The position numbers were made by a program, and so were the translations under genes. From Gigaspora margarita (Eukaryota > Glomeromycota > Glomeromycetes > Diversisporales > Gigasporaceae), in NCBI GenBank assembly GCA_009809945.1, contig WTPW01000026.1, positions 348,376 through 412,375 on the forward strand: a stretch of DNA of 64,000 bases, written 5' to 3'. Below are positions 23,379-35,195 of the stretch, piece by piece (position 1 is the first letter of the stretch; each line of letters begins with the position of its first letter). Under the pieces are notes generated by a model that saw only the letters and a list, made by a program, of their open reading frames with translations, made no database searches and was not told the origin of the DNA.

Positions 23379-23762
23379 AATGAATTTTAGATAACGTAGT
23401 AATTAATTATCATAATTATTAAAATTTTAAATAGATGCACAGCCCTAACTGTCTGATAGTTTCGACTGAAATTTCACTGAGACCAGCATTACGTCTCTAT
23501 AAACAAAGTTGTCATCCATTTATCGCCATTTATTTTATTTAAAAAAATTTTTAATTTACATTTCTTTCTTTTTCTTAAAAAAAAAAAAGCAAAAGATAAA
23601 TATTTAATTTAGATTCTTTTTTAAAGAAATGGTTCTATGGTTTTGCTTGTAGAGACATAATGCTGGTCTCGGTAAAAATTCATTTAAAACTATCAAACAG
23701 TTAGGGCTGTGCATTTTTAATAATTATAATATTTAATTACTACGTAATTTAAAAAATTCATT
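23379..23762. mobile_element. Foldback element with long arms
   Basis: AATGAATTTTAGATAACGTA followed by GTAATTAATTAT on the left is mirrored on the right by ATTTAATTACTACGTAATTT followed by AATTCATT. Inner arm blocks are ATGCACAGCCCTAACTGTC, TGATAGTTT and TGAGACCAGCATTA. Arms total about 120 nt each. No target duplication is clear. Confidence 0.65.
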
Positions 23763-24261
23763 AATAAACTTTCCTATATGACCAACATAGTTTTACATAG
23801 TTTTGATTTGTATAGTACATTGAACACCCTAATGCACACATTTGCGTGTTAAACGCGGGGCATCAATATTACCTTTTATTTTTTATTTTTTTTTATTTTC
23901 GGGAAAAATACTCAAATTTCCGTTTTAATTGTGCTCGCTTATGCGTTCTTTCACTTTCTTTTAAGAATATTTTGCAATTTTGCTTTTACAAATCCTATTT
24001 TAATTCTCATTTCGCTCGGCAATATACGTCTTAGCATTTAAAAATTGTGGTTGTGAAGATACTATCTTAAGACAAGAACGATTTAATTCTGCGGTTTACA
24101 CTACTTTCTTCAATCAAAAGAATTAAACCACTTAATTCAATTGCTATGCCTAATGCGTAAGTTACATATGTGATCATTCCGAAGCTGATTTCTTTATATA
24201 GAATTTGCTAATATGATCCTTTATTATTAGATGACTGTGAAACCTCAAAGGAAAATTTATT
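23763..24261. other. Non-coding interval, nothing recognised
   Basis: AT-rich flank. The frame at 23846-24034 is T-rich and hydrophobic without a recognisable motif. Confidence 0.35.
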
Positions 24262-24640
24262 TTCAACATGAACTACCATATGAAGTTATGATATATGTTT
24301 TTAAATATTGAAACTTCTATAGATTTAATCGTAAGTTGCATGAGATGGTCTTTTATATGCAAAGATTTTCAAGTAAAGGCAGAATGGATCACTTATCGAT
24401 TTGAGAGAGCTCATTGTCTCTTCATGCTATTAGATTGGGTCCAACTTTACTACTGTCGAAGTCGCTCGAGCTATTATTACCAAAGGTGGAATTCTTTAAG
24501 ATATTTTGAACAGCGTCGTCTTATTCATTATGTAAATTATGAACAAAAACTTATCGAATTAAAGATTACTCATAGTATAGGGCAAACTGATGTTGGTAGG
24601 ATTAGAAATTTGTAACAAAAAAATAATCCCCTGAGCTAGC
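24262..24640 (+). pseudogene. F-box-like family pseudogene fragment, copy C
   Basis: Plus-strand remnant of the family at 14361 and 36229, retaining a more N-terminal part than those. HELPYEVMIYVFKY, an F-box-like start, ends at a stop. A second frame gives TSIDLIVSCMRWSFICKDFQ and VKAEWI. Frame changes then lead to a segment matching copies A and B (QKLIELKITHSIGQTDVGRI). At DNA level, similarity to copy A continues through AATCCCCTGAGCTAG (24639) and then stops abruptly. The rest of the gene is absent. Confidence 0.65.
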
Positions 24641-25045
24641 GTCAAAGGTGGAAATTCGGGCCGGTGGCACAGGATAAACAATCACACCAACCACAAGGAC
24701 AAAAACCCTTCACAATATACCCCAATGATTAGAGGCGGTATGATTTGACAAGGCTGAGGCGTATTGGGTATATGGTGAGAACACAGTGTTACGGGGAGAA
24801 ATGAACAAAATTTTATAAAAATAATGATAAGGTAGTTCGCCAGCCCTATAACAAATTGCAGCACGGAATGATACTGCAATACACGAAAAGGTTTGGATAT
24901 GGAACCACACGAACCTGCACGTAAATCTATATGAGACAATGTATGAGAAGGCCGTTTACAGCATGTAATAAGGCACAGATTCCGCGCAACAGTGCACGTA
25001 CTAACGTGCAATTTTATGTGTTTTCTCGTGCATTGTCTCATACAT
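24641..25045. other. GC-richer segment of unknown origin
   Basis: Counting 24661-25020 gives 151 G or C in 360 bases (42 percent), against roughly 20-30 percent nearby. It starts exactly where the F-box-like fragment stops. The minus strand has a 119-codon frame (25041-24682) with a central hydrophobic stretch and nine cysteines in its N-terminal half or so, but I recognise no domain. Another minus frame overlaps it. It may be an inserted piece of foreign or intragenomic DNA. Confidence 0.4.
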
Positions 25046-25097
25046 ATTTACTTGCAGTTAAAATAGAATAGCATGTATCCATACATATAACATAATA

Positions 25098-25270
25098 CAG
25101 TATTACCCCGCAATAGTCACATTCGCATTTGTCACAATCTCGCTAAGTCACCTTAATTCTTCTGTCTAACTATATACACTATATCTAAATTCTTGCTCGC
25201 TTTAGTCACAATATCGCAATAGGCACATAGAATGTCTGAGTTTAGCATGTGACTATTGCGGGTTATACTG
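25098..25270. mobile_element. Pogo/Tc1-like MITE, CAGTATAACCCCGCAATAG family, copy 1
   Basis: The left end reads CAGTATTACCCCGCAATAGT and the right end is the inverse of CAGTATAACCCGCAATAGTC. The left flank is TA and the right flank AA. A second copy with intact TA flanks lies at 50843-51017. The CAGTATAACCCC terminus and TA target are typical of pogo/Fot-type elements. Confidence 0.8.
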
Positions 25271-26890
25271 AAACAGATATCCGTATATATAACTAAATTT
25301 TATAATTTTATTAACTAAATTTATAATTTTCATTAACTAAAATTTATATTTTATTAACTAAATTTTAAATTAAATTTTATAATACAAATACTTTAATTTA
25401 ATAAATTACATGCCGAATAAGAAAATATTTCAAATTACTAAAACTACTAACTTTAAAAATAAACTAGCAACTAATAATATCGAAAAAATCCAAGTAAAGT
25501 AATTGTACCCAAATGAAAAGTTCAAAAAAAACAAATTCAAAATTACTACTCTAGAAATAACTCTGATAATGAAAACTCCAATTGCGGCAACTCCAATAGC
25601 AGTAACTCAAGAGAAATACTAAAATGCAATAATATACAGAAAGTAAATAAAAAATAAAATAAAAAATAATAGTAAAAAAAAAAAAAAACTGCAATAGCTC
25701 CAAAAATGATGAAAAAACATACACCAAAAATGATAATGTTTCCAAAAGAGCAACTTCCAAGGCAATAGCTCCAAAGGATGGTTTCAAAAACAATGACAAA
25801 ATTAAAAAATAAATTATATAAAAATTAGTAAGTTGTAAAAAAAAAATAAGTGTAAACAAAAATACCATATAGGTGTGAAATAATGGGCCAGGGCATTATT
25901 TCGAAATCTGGTGTTAACCTGTAATTGGAAATTTTTTCTGCCCCTGTTTTAATTGATTGATAATTGTTGCATCTGATCAGCCCTGCAACTTTGTGCATTG
26001 TGACATACCACATTTCCTTCTTCAAACATCTTTCCTTATTTATCTTTTATATATATTATCTTTTATTTTCATATTTAGTTATTCATACTTACTTATAGAC
26101 TTAACGCGAAATTCAACTTTATTAAATCATAGAATGAATCCCTTATAGAATTCTGTCAGGCCATACTGTTCATGCACATATTGGCCTTGTTCTAATCATT
26201 ATTCCTTCTTCAGGGACAAATGCAGATGAAGTATTTAAATATTACCATCTTGCCTTCTCCTTAGGGACATTGTATATTCAAAATTATAGGCAGAGCAACA
26301 TAGTTTAAATTATTCGACAATTGAGCTTGAAGCATTCAATTATTAATGCTTCATTCTTGGCATATAGAAAGCTGGGCGATTGGTATAGAAGAATATCATC
26401 ATGTAATTAAAATAAAGTTTGTACAGTAGTTGAAGGGATGATTGGTTTTGTCAATAGGCTCATCCAGAAGGACAATATTCTGATAATTGAATACTCTAAA
26501 TTATTTATGTATAACGATTATGTATATAAAGCCTATTAATTTCACTTCAATAAAAATTCTTCAGACTTCAATCTGAATCATAAACTAAAATATAAGTTAG
26601 TAGGCATTTCAAAGCCAAAGGGAGCTTATAAATATTTATCGTGTAATATCAAATTCTCACACTGTTTACTTGCTGTATTGTTTATTAATTTCTTGTTTAA
26701 ATATATTATTAATCTGAATATTGTTTGATACATTAATTAATTACATTGTTTGATATATTCAATTGACTCCTTAAATTAATTAACCTATTATCTCTCTGAT
26801 ACACCAATCTATTCAAGCCTTACATTAATATATCAGCCTAATTACTACATTCATTACTCTATAAGCCTAACTAATTATATTAACCTGACC
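25271..26890. other. Gene-free interval
   Basis: No convincing gene. The plus strand at 25545-25800 is rich in short AAC/AGC-like codon repeats (CAATAGC words), giving low-complexity Asn/Ser translations. The minus frame at 25551-25868 is its hydrophobic shadow. The remaining sequence shows no recognised repeat boundary. Confidence 0.4.
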
Positions 26891-27069
26891 AGGACCCCGA
26901 AATATACATAGATAGGTTAGGTATGAGTTTGCTTATTTTTGAGGTTTTTATGCAGATCTTTTCTATTTATAGGAATTTTTTGCTTATTTTTGAAGTTTTT
27001 TCTGCAGATCTTTCCTTTTTTAGTAACCCTATAATTAACCTAACCTATCTATGTATATTTCGGGGTCCT
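26891..27069. mobile_element. hAT-like MITE with perfect 8-bp TSD
   Basis: Termini are AGGACCCCGAAATATACATA, continuing GATAGGTTAGGT, and their inverse. Identical duplications ACCTGACC lie at 26883-26890 and 27070-27077. The centre has two direct copies of a TTTGCTTATTTTTGA word. No coding capacity. Confidence 0.85.
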
Positions 27070-28416
27070 ACCTGACCATCTAATTATCACTCACATATAT
27101 ACATAAGCTTTTTCTTATTCAATTTCATTTATACCAGAGTAACCAATCAGCATAATTACTCTTCTTTTGACCTTTCAATATCTCTATCTTATTATAAACC
27201 TAGTTTACTATCCAAAAACTAAATTGGCAATATTCTGGTGCTCTCCCAAATCAGATAGTAACACTGGGCACCCCAAAATAGCATATAGTATCTCGAATTG
27301 GTGCCCATGTGTGTTCCAAATTAACGTGCACCCAAAATAACTAGTAATTGATTAGTGTGTCAATTCAACTGCATCATTGAACTGGGCTATAAAACTTAGT
27401 ATTTATAGCTATTCTTATCTATATAGTAAAAAATTTACCAAATAGGTATTTTGCTGCTTCAATAAGTTTTTGATTTTGGTAATAAGCGATTACGCAATAT
27501 TTTGTTATTTAATATGAGTGATAAGGTCAAATAAAATTTGATCCAATCATTTATGTTAGCTTGGATGATTATTAAGAATAAAAGTGACTCTTTGATCAGA
27601 AATTATAAGCCTGATTATAAATTTTTTATAAGTTGCTTATGAATTTTTGTATATATATAACTAAGGCCATACCAATTTGATTTTCTGTTTAACATAACTC
27701 CCCCTCACTTTTTAAAATTTATATAGTATAAATAATACACATCATATATATATAATAACCAATAGGATTGTTATATTTGGTTGTATAATATTTATTAGCT
27801 ATATATATAAAAACAAATTAAGCTCTTAATATGTAAGCCAAAACTAGTTTATAATATGTTTATATATACTCAATATAAAGTTTAGCAAAATTTTATTATA
27901 AACCCAAGTATCAAGTATTATGTATGGGTACCAGAAGCATAGTCATGCTTGCATAGCAGAGTGTATTGTTAACTGCTATCTAGAATGGTGTTAGCAAAAT
28001 TGATTGGGCATATGATTTCACATGTTAATGGGCTGTGCTGGCGTAAAATATTGTTAATGTACTTATATGTGCATACTGTTCATATTACTTTGAGATAAAG
28101 TAAAACCATATAAAAAGATTCTTGATAAATATCTTTGGGATCTAAAATTGCAGCATGTGTTAATAAAAGAACTGATACATATTCAGTAAAAAATAATCCA
28201 TATGAGTTTAAATTACTTCTATGTAAAACTAGAGATGGTTTTGCAACTATTAAATTTTGGATGTAATAATCAAGCAAATACTATTGTAGTATTGAAAGTT
28301 AAAAATACTAATAAAATTCTTGATAGATATAATCTAACCACATGGGATAAATCACCTTATGGATAAACAAGATGCAATTATAACTTTATTTCTCATAAAA
28401 ATAGTACTATTCAAAC
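27070..28416. other. Gene-free interval with one truncated MITE
   Basis: From 27665 to about 27800 lies a truncated copy of the 30580-30799 element (GGCCATACCAATTTGATTTT, then CTGTTTAACATAA). Nothing else is recognised. The minus frame at 28080-28277 shows no motif. Confidence 0.45.
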
Positions 28417-28535
28417 TAGAGGTGTAGGCGAATGTCCCAATGATGTCCCAATGATATTAAGTCTTAAGCCGTAACTAGCTAAGCTTATGTTGTAACTAAT
28501 TACAGCAATCATTGAACGATTTGCTTGCACCTCTA
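28417..28535. mobile_element. hAT-like MITE, 119 bp, perfect 8-bp TSD
   Basis: Termini TAGAGGTGTAGGCGAATG and the inverse of TAGAGGTGCAAGCAAATCG are flanked by ATTCAAAC at 28409-28416 and 28536-28543. TAGAGGTG ends with an 8-bp duplication are hAT hallmarks. Confidence 0.85.
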
Positions 28536-28543
28536 ATTCAAAC

Positions 28544-30036
28544 ATCCATTTTAAGTCATATAAAAGATCTAAAATGTGCAATTCGTCATGGTATTAGTAG
28601 TAGTTCTACTTTTACTTGGGCCCACATTTTGATTATAATCTTTGTGTGGGAGATAATTGCGATCAAAAAATAGCAGTTATTGCTGGCAGCATTCAAAATA
28701 CAAACAAGCAATTAGAAATACTAATGACCATTTTTCTGTGAAGGAATACGAGGTATTCCAAATTTAGCAGAAGTAAATTAATTTATTAAATATATATAAT
28801 ATTATTAGTTATAAATTTATTATAATATATAAAATTGTGTATGGATTTAATAAAAAAAAGTGTGACCAATAATGCCGCATATATCCATTGTAAATTTGAA
28901 CAGAAACTCCCTATTGTCATAGTATAGAAATTATTGCTTGCGCTCTTTTGATAATCTAAACCATCTGTTAGCATGTGTCTGTTAATCAACAAACATCTCC
29001 TTTTTAGTTAAATAATATTGTTAAATTATAGTTTGCTAGACCATATTGTGCTACTCTAATAAAAACAAATATCTTAGTTCGTATTGGATTTATTATCTGC
29101 TTTGGTTTATCTATAGATATTATAATAAAATAACAAAACTTTACTTATATTATAAAGAGTTGTATCTTGCAGTCTGAGTCATTATTATATCAGTATAGAA
29201 ATTTCTGCATTGTGATATATTCTATATTATTGGTATTGGCATGGCTGACTTAGACAATTTTAAGGGTAAATCTATTTGTAGCAAGTCAAACAAATCACAC
29301 GATTTTAAAAGTTTCAAATGTCTAAACTAAAATAACACAAAATTTAGCCAATAAAACTTAGTAATTTTTAATCAAAATGTCGATTCTAACATAAAAAATT
29401 TAATTAATCTGAATATTTTATTTTTATTAATTTCGATATCATTATCTTGGAATAAATAAAGCAATTATTAAAGGTCTTATATATGTACTAAAGTAAATAT
29501 TAGGATATTAATTAGAATATATTTTTGTAGCATTTTTAATTTATTTTCATAATGTTATATTTATTAGTTAGTGAATTTGCCTTTTTTTCAAAAAAAAAGA
29601 TCATTGTGAATTTTGGTATTGTAATTCAAAATAACAACAATAAAAATTGCGCATTTTATCAATGATGAAAATAATAACAATTAATAGCCACATTGATATT
29701 TCATTGATCTTTTTCATTGATATTTATAAAGATATTTCTTATTAATTCATTATATTCAAATCGATCTTTATCGCCTTGTATTACATGTTTTCTTCTTTAA
29801 CATTTTATTGATTCACAAGTGTATAGCTTTTTGATATGTGAAATTCGTCATAATGAATGTCTAAATATTCTAAAAAATTCTGATCTTCAGTTTAGCTTGA
29901 AATTCAAGCTAATACCTTTAATACTTTTTTTATTGGCATAACAGAAGAACTGCACGTACCTAAACAAAATAGAAATAACTTGGGATGCAAGTTTGTTATG
30001 GCAAAAATTTTACGAAATAACCAATAATAGTTTTAT
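28544..30036. other. Gene-free interval, nothing recognised
   Basis: AT-rich sequence. The short minus frame 28786-28992 has no recognisable domain. No repeat boundaries were identified. Confidence 0.35.
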
Positions 30037-30237
30037 TTGACAAGCGAAAGATCCGAAGGATCACAGGGTGATCATTTTTACATGACAATTGAAAAAGCAT
30101 CTGGCCTTGAATTTAATGTGCTAACATGGACCACAAAGGGGCTCAAGTACGAGTGCATTAAATACAAAGCTAGATGTGCTATTATTGAATATAAAACATC
30201 CAGTAACAGATTTATTTTTTTTCTTTATAACAAATAA
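30037..30237 (+). CDS. Short orphan open frame, possible gene remnant
   Basis: A 66-codon frame with less skewed base composition than its surroundings. It translates to a mixed, protein-like sequence (SEGSQGDHFYMTIEKASG, LEFNVLTWTTKGLKYEC) ending in a stop. The listed start is a TTG, so no true start is proved. It may be an exon or remnant of a larger gene. I recognise no family. No flanking exon with convincing splice sites was found. Confidence 0.25.
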   Translation: MTSERSEGSQGDHFYMTIEKASGLEFNVLTWTTKGLKYECIKYKARCAIIEYKTSSNRFIFFLYNK

Positions 30238-30579
30238 ATCACTTAGCTTAATCAAAACTATTTACATATAAATAGTACTTTACGATCTACATTTATCATT
30301 AAAAGAAATTAAATATTTTGAAATTGACTCTGGATTTAGAATTGATTCTAAAGAATATATAATCATTTTGTATTATATATTTAGAACCTAAAATTTTTAA
30401 TAAAATGTTCTCTACTTTTAGATATGTATTTAAGAAAAGTAATGGCTGTGTTTATTATTAAATCACATTTTGTTATTTACAATATTAAGTCCATAGTTTG
30501 TACTTAGCTATTTTATAATGGTTGTATTTTGTTAATGCGAATTATCTTAATAAAACTTTAAACTGATAATTTGTACTTA
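30238..30579. other. Non-coding interval, nothing recognised
   Basis: AT-rich flank between the orphan frame and the next MITE. Confidence 0.3.
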
Positions 30580-30799
30580 GGCCAATCCAATTTGATTCTC
30601 TGTTTAACATAGCCCCTCTATTTTTGAAAATTTGTGTAAAAAATACACATAATATTAACCAATTAAGTTTGTATTTTTACATTTTTTACAGCCAATAGAA
30701 TTGCTGTATTTTAATATTTGTGTTTTTTTAATACCCTCTCCCCCACTATCATAAGCTACACTTATATTATGTTAAACAGAAAATTAAATTGCAATGGCC
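30580..30799. mobile_element. PIF/Harbinger-like MITE, GGCCAATCCAATTTGATT family
   Basis: The left end GGCCAATCCAATTTGATTCT, continuing CTGTTTAACATA, is mirrored by TATGTTAAACAGAAAATTAA followed by GCAATGGCC. Flanks are TTA on the left and TAA on the right, matching a TWA target. A truncated copy starts at 27665. Confidence 0.75.
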
Positions 30800-30827
30800 T
30801 AAGTTGACTATAAATGTCTGTACATAT

Positions 30828-31113
30828 TAGGTTTCTGCAATTTGATTTGATCTTCAAATATTTGAATCAAATATTTGATCAAATTCAAATTCAAATTTGA
30901 CTATATTTGATTTGATCAAATTCAAATCTGGCCAAATTTGATTTGANTTGACAAATATTTGATTTGATTTNNAAANTACTATTAAAAATTNAAATTCAAA
31001 TCAAATTCAAATNCAAATATTTGAATCAAATCAAATTCAAATNAGNGTCAATTTGATTTGATCAAATTCAAATTGACCCAATATTTGATTTGATTTGAAT
31101 TTGAGAAACACTA
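30828..31113. mobile_element. hAT-like MITE built of AAATTTGATTTGA words, perfect 8-bp TSD
   Basis: GTACATAT duplications (30820-30827 and 31114-31121) flank termini TAGGTTTCTGCAATTTGA and the inverse of TAGTGTTTCTCAAATTCAAA. The interior consists almost wholly of TTTGATTTGATCAAATTCAA-type words and carries several ambiguous bases (30946 to 31045), suggesting collapsed near-identical copies in the assembly. Confidence 0.8.
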
Positions 31114-31121
31114 GTACATAT

Positions 31122-31599
31122 GTACCTGATTACTTATAAATTTTATATGCTTATATGATTTGATCACTTTGTTACTATTATAATTTTTAAATATATATTA
31201 TATAATGATATTGTAAAAACAAATTGATAACATTAAAGCAACTCTGAATTGATAAATTTAATAATTGTAGGCAAAATCTATATAAGCATTTTTTATTTAT
31301 AATAAATGCAGTAAGATTTATAAGAAATGATTATTATTTTAATGAGAAATTATATTTCTAATGATGATTTTTAAGGTTTTATTGCAGTGTGAAATGAATA
31401 TCTAATACTATCATACAGTAACTTTATAGGGCTACTGGTAAGTTGCTGTGTGACAGGTCTTTTTTTTAGGTCTCACTATGCAAAGAGCATGTGCATTATT
31501 TTAACCTCCTAAATCAGTTCTTATTTTGAAAGCACATGCGCGTACTCAAAATAATGTGCCAGTTAATAAATTAACACAAAGGGGAGCATCATTTCATGC
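31122..31599. other. Non-coding interval, nothing recognised
   Basis: AT-rich sequence up to the start of the second duplicated block. No gene or repeat boundary was identified. Confidence 0.3.
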
Positions 31600-31696
31600 T
31601 TATACAGTATGCGTATAATCTTTCAGTCAAGTTAGAAATCGTTATGTTTGGTTGCCTTAAATCATATCACAATTTTAAGTCTTGTTATAACCATTA

Positions 31697-31948
31697 GGCG
31701 AGACCAACTAGATTCAGTGTTTTACATTACCCCCTCTCAGAGTCCCCCCTCTCCTTCATAGTAAAAAAAACTTAAATAAATATTTATAGGGCTTCAGGAT
31801 ATTTTAGAAAATTTTTACAGTCACAGAACAATTTGAAAAAAAAATTTTTGAAAAAAAAATTTTTTTAAATTTTACTATGTGAACCACCCTCTCCCCCTTT
31901 CCTCTGGAGGGGGGGTAATGTAAAACACCGAATCCAGTTGGTCTCACC
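31697..31948. mobile_element. PIF/Harbinger-like MITE, GGCGAGACCAACT family, copy 2
   Basis: Termini GGCGAGACCAACTAGATTC and the inverse of GGTGAGACCAACTGG lie between TTA at 31694-31696 and 31949-31951. The first block has the uninterrupted site ACCATTAAAATGAAC (TTA at 13155-13157), which confirms a 3-bp TTA duplication. It shares TACATTACCCCCTCTC and TTTTACTATGTGAACCA with copy 1. Confidence 0.85.
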
Positions 31949-32258
31949 TTAAAATGAACTTGTGGGATCAAAATTAATTTAAAGTGAATAGTATCCTTTG
32001 AATAAAAGAAATTTTATGATTTAAAGAAGACAGTACTATGGATTTCAATCTAAATTATTGATTACTGACAATATTCAGTAAAATCTATTAAAATAATAAT
32101 TTCCTGCTATGTGATCATCTTTACCTAGATGGTGGCAAAATATTGATGTTTATTGTATTTTGTAATGCATCTATATCTCCCATAGTTGCTTAAATATATT
32201 TTTAAAAATTTTTAATTTGAACAAACTAAACAGTGTTTCTGTATTTTATGTATCATAG

Positions 32259-33269
32259 TTAAAGATGTCTGACAAATGACAAATCATTCTTCATTGACGA
32301 GTGATGAAACCATTTTGTCAGGTGACTTCCAAGTGACAAATTTATGATTGACAAAACCCTGATGATTGACAAAACCTATGACGAATTAACGAAACCTATA
32401 ACGAATTGACGAAACCTATGACAAAACCTGATGTGTTATATTCATGCAAGATAGAGTTAATTACTGCATTTATAAAAATCAAGAAGTGTTTTAATAACAA
32501 TAACGATAAGAGCTAAAAAAAAAGATATTTTAGGTGATAATGCATAATTAATAATAGCAATAGAGAATCAATATAGGTTGCATAACAATATATACATATT
32601 AAGATATCCATTACATTTTGTTATTTATTGTTATTTACAAATAATAAATCAAAAAAGAAAATTAAATTTTGTAAATAAACAAAGTGCATAAAGATAGAAG
32701 TTTAGGGTTAGAGCATTAGCGTTGGAGACTACAACGATAGATTGGTGCCATTATATGTAAAATTTCGTTCCCGTCAATTTTTTTTTAATTAGTGCTCCAA
32801 GGTCAAGTATTTTTTTTTTGCACGTGTTTGGAATCTAGGTCGGGTTGATCCGAATCGACAAAAATTAGCACATGCACAAATTTTGACTTTTGGATCAACC
32901 CGATATAAATTTGAACACATGTGAAAGAAGAAAAAAGAAAAAGTCAATAAAACCTTATAATGAAATAACATTATATTGAAACAATTTAAGGTTTAGTGTG
33001 TCCAAAGATCATTATATAGAAGCTTGTTATTTAATTACTAGCTGAATCGATTGCCAATGTTCAACTATCATCAGAGGTTTTGTCAAGGGTTTCGTCAATT
33101 TGTTATAGGTTTTGTCAATTCGTTATAGGTTTTGTCAATTTGTCATAGGTTTCATCAATCGTTGGGGTTTCATCAATCGTCAGGGGTTTCGTCAATCGTC
33201 AAGATTTCATCATGATGAAACTATGATGAAACTATTCGTCATAACAAAGTAATTTTATCAGACATCTTT
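32259..33269. mobile_element. hAT-like element with long subterminal inverted repeats
   Basis: Termini TTAAAGATGTCTGACAAA and the inverse of AAAGATGTCTGATAAAA. Flanks TATCATAG (32251-32258) and AATTATAG (33270-33277) match at 6 of 8 positions. The uninterrupted site is TACCATAG at 13465-13472. Subterminal arms carry repeated GACGAAACCTATGACGAATT words in inverted orientation (32340-32430 against 33080-33200). A GGTCGGGTTGATCC inverted pair lies in the middle (32840-32905). No coding capacity is evident. Confidence 0.7.
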
Positions 33270-33290
33270 AATTATAGTATTAGTTGCGAT

Positions 33291-35195
33291 TAGGGATAGT
33301 TAGGTTGGTTTAGGTTCAGTTTTTGGTTTGGAACCTTTAGGTTCTATTTCAAAAACCTAAGAACCTGGTTTTTAAAAAATCCCAAAACCTGGTTCTAAAA
33401 CCTAGTTCTTACCATGTTCTTGAACCCAGGAATGGTAAATGACTTGAAATGACCTTGTGACTCAAGTGAATAATGACTAGTGACTAGTCATTTAAAAGAG
33501 TGAAATGACCTATTGGGTCATTTGAAAATATACTGAAAATAAGGATATCGGTTCACACCACTACAGTTTAGTAATTAGTAATATACACGTAGTACATGCT
33601 ATGACCAGCATGTTCCAAGCACGGGCATGGGACCTATTTGGCACATGCCGGTCATAGTACATACGTACGTGTATATTACTGTTGCTATTTATTTTTTGGA
33701 ATTCACAATACATAGGTGAAATTCACTTTTCCAGTTACACAGATCAGTATATATCCTTTTTTATTTTTTTTTTGATACTGTCTTACTAATTGTTTTTATG
33801 GCTTCGTCTTTTTTGGTATCTTGGCATCGTTGTCGTTTGTTGGTACCTTATTTAATTTGGAGTCATCATTTCTGGTATCATTATTTCTAGTGGTGTTGTT
33901 GTTTGATGGTGACTTCAGTTTGTGGCTAACTACTTTTTTTCAACATTGTTTCTTTTTCTTACTAATCTTGTTCTTTTTTTATTATTGCATCATTTTTCTG
34001 GGGTCTTGTATCATCATTGTTTGCTAGTGTATTCCTTTTGCTGGTATTGTCATTCCCAGTATCGTCATTCGATAGTGACTTTGTTTTGTGTTATTGCATT
34101 CAAAATTTTCTGCTGGCATTATTATAAATATTGCTGTTTCACTTTTGCTGGTACTGTCATTTTAATGTTGCTGTTACTGTTTGTAGACACTTTGTTTCAT
34201 TACCGCACTTTCGTTGACATCATTTTCCAGCCATTTGATGGAGTTATTCGTTAGTATTTGTCTTGCAGTTAATAGGATTTCGGGTTTCTTGAATAATAGT
34301 TGGCAGTTGGGCTTATTTGTAGCTAGTGGAAATATTGGATAGGGTTGGATAGGGTTAGGGTTCAGGTTCAGGTAAATAGAGGTAAGGGTAGGTATTATGT
34401 AGAATTATAAATTAGAGTAAGTGGTTTGATTGGCATCATTTAGTGGAAACATTGGACAGGGTTAAGGTTCAGGTTTGAGTAGAGATTTTATGATAGAGTT
34501 AGGGTAGGTATTATGTAGATATAGTAAGTGGTTTGATTAGCATTGTCTAAAAACTTTGTACTTGACAGCATTTGCTACGCGAAGAACATCTTAAATATGT
34601 ACGCATAAATAAAAAATATATTATTATTGTAAATATTATAAGATATTTTAAATATTGTATGCGCATAATATGCATAAAATAAGAACTTTATTTTGAAGAC
34701 ATGAAATAAAACTGGTTTGATCTAACCGATATGTTCTAATATCCAATCGAGTTTTGTCGTATCATCTGATTGTAGTATGTATAATGACCTAATGACCCAA
34801 ATGAATTCGGTCATTTATAAATGATCAAGATCATTTGGTCATGAGACCCAAATGAATTCGGTCATTTATAAATGATCAAGTTCATTTGGTCATGAGTCAT
34901 TTTTAAATGACTCGAAAATTAAATGACCAAAATGACCAGTCATTTTGGGGTCATTTCAGATCATTTGCAAAATAGGCAAATGACCTGGTCATTTACCATC
35001 CCTGCTTGAACCTGGTTTGAACCTAAAAACTTAAAACCTATAAATCTAAAAGACTAAGAATCTAAGAACCTACCATGAACCTAAAAACTGTCATAAACCT
35101 AAAAAGCTAGGTTCCAAAATTGGAACCTGGTTTTTAAAAACCAGGTTCTAAAACCAGGTTCTTATGTTCTGGACCTAGGAACTTTACCATCTCTA
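33291..35195. mobile_element. Outer hAT-like element containing another hAT-like element
   Basis: Termini TAGGGATAGTTAGGTTGG and the inverse of TAGAGATGGTAAAGTTCC. 8-bp flanks GTTGCGAT (33283-33290) and GTTGTGAT (35196-35203) differ at one base. The empty site GTTGCGAT is at 13478-13485. The arms are rich in AACCTGGTTCTAAAACC-type words. The element at 33427-35004 is inserted inside it, so its own sequence amounts to only about 330 bp. Confidence 0.8.
33427..35004. mobile_element. Inner hAT-like element, 1.58 kb, perfect 8-bp TSD
   Basis: CAGGAATGGTAAATGAC and the inverse of CAGGGATGGTAAATGAC are flanked by CTTGAACC at 33419-33426 and 35005-35012. CAGGG ends with an 8-bp duplication are hAT hallmarks. 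Subterminal regions repeat AAATGACC and GGTCATTT words. A 100-bp hairpin (33579-33680, arms GTAATATACACGTA and GACCAGCATGT-like) and a ~115-bp direct duplication (34325-34545) lie within. Frames at 33821-34254 are T-rich and show no transposase motif. Confidence 0.85.

Noticed and set aside
25551-25868. 105-codon hydrophobic minus-strand frame resembling a membrane protein
   Set aside because: It is the complement of low-complexity CAATAGC/AAC-type repeats and shows no domain.
33821-34254. Overlapping hydrophobic frames of 68 and 110 codons
   Set aside because: T-rich sequence within a non-autonomous hAT-like element, with no transposase motifs and Phe/Leu-rich content expected from composition.
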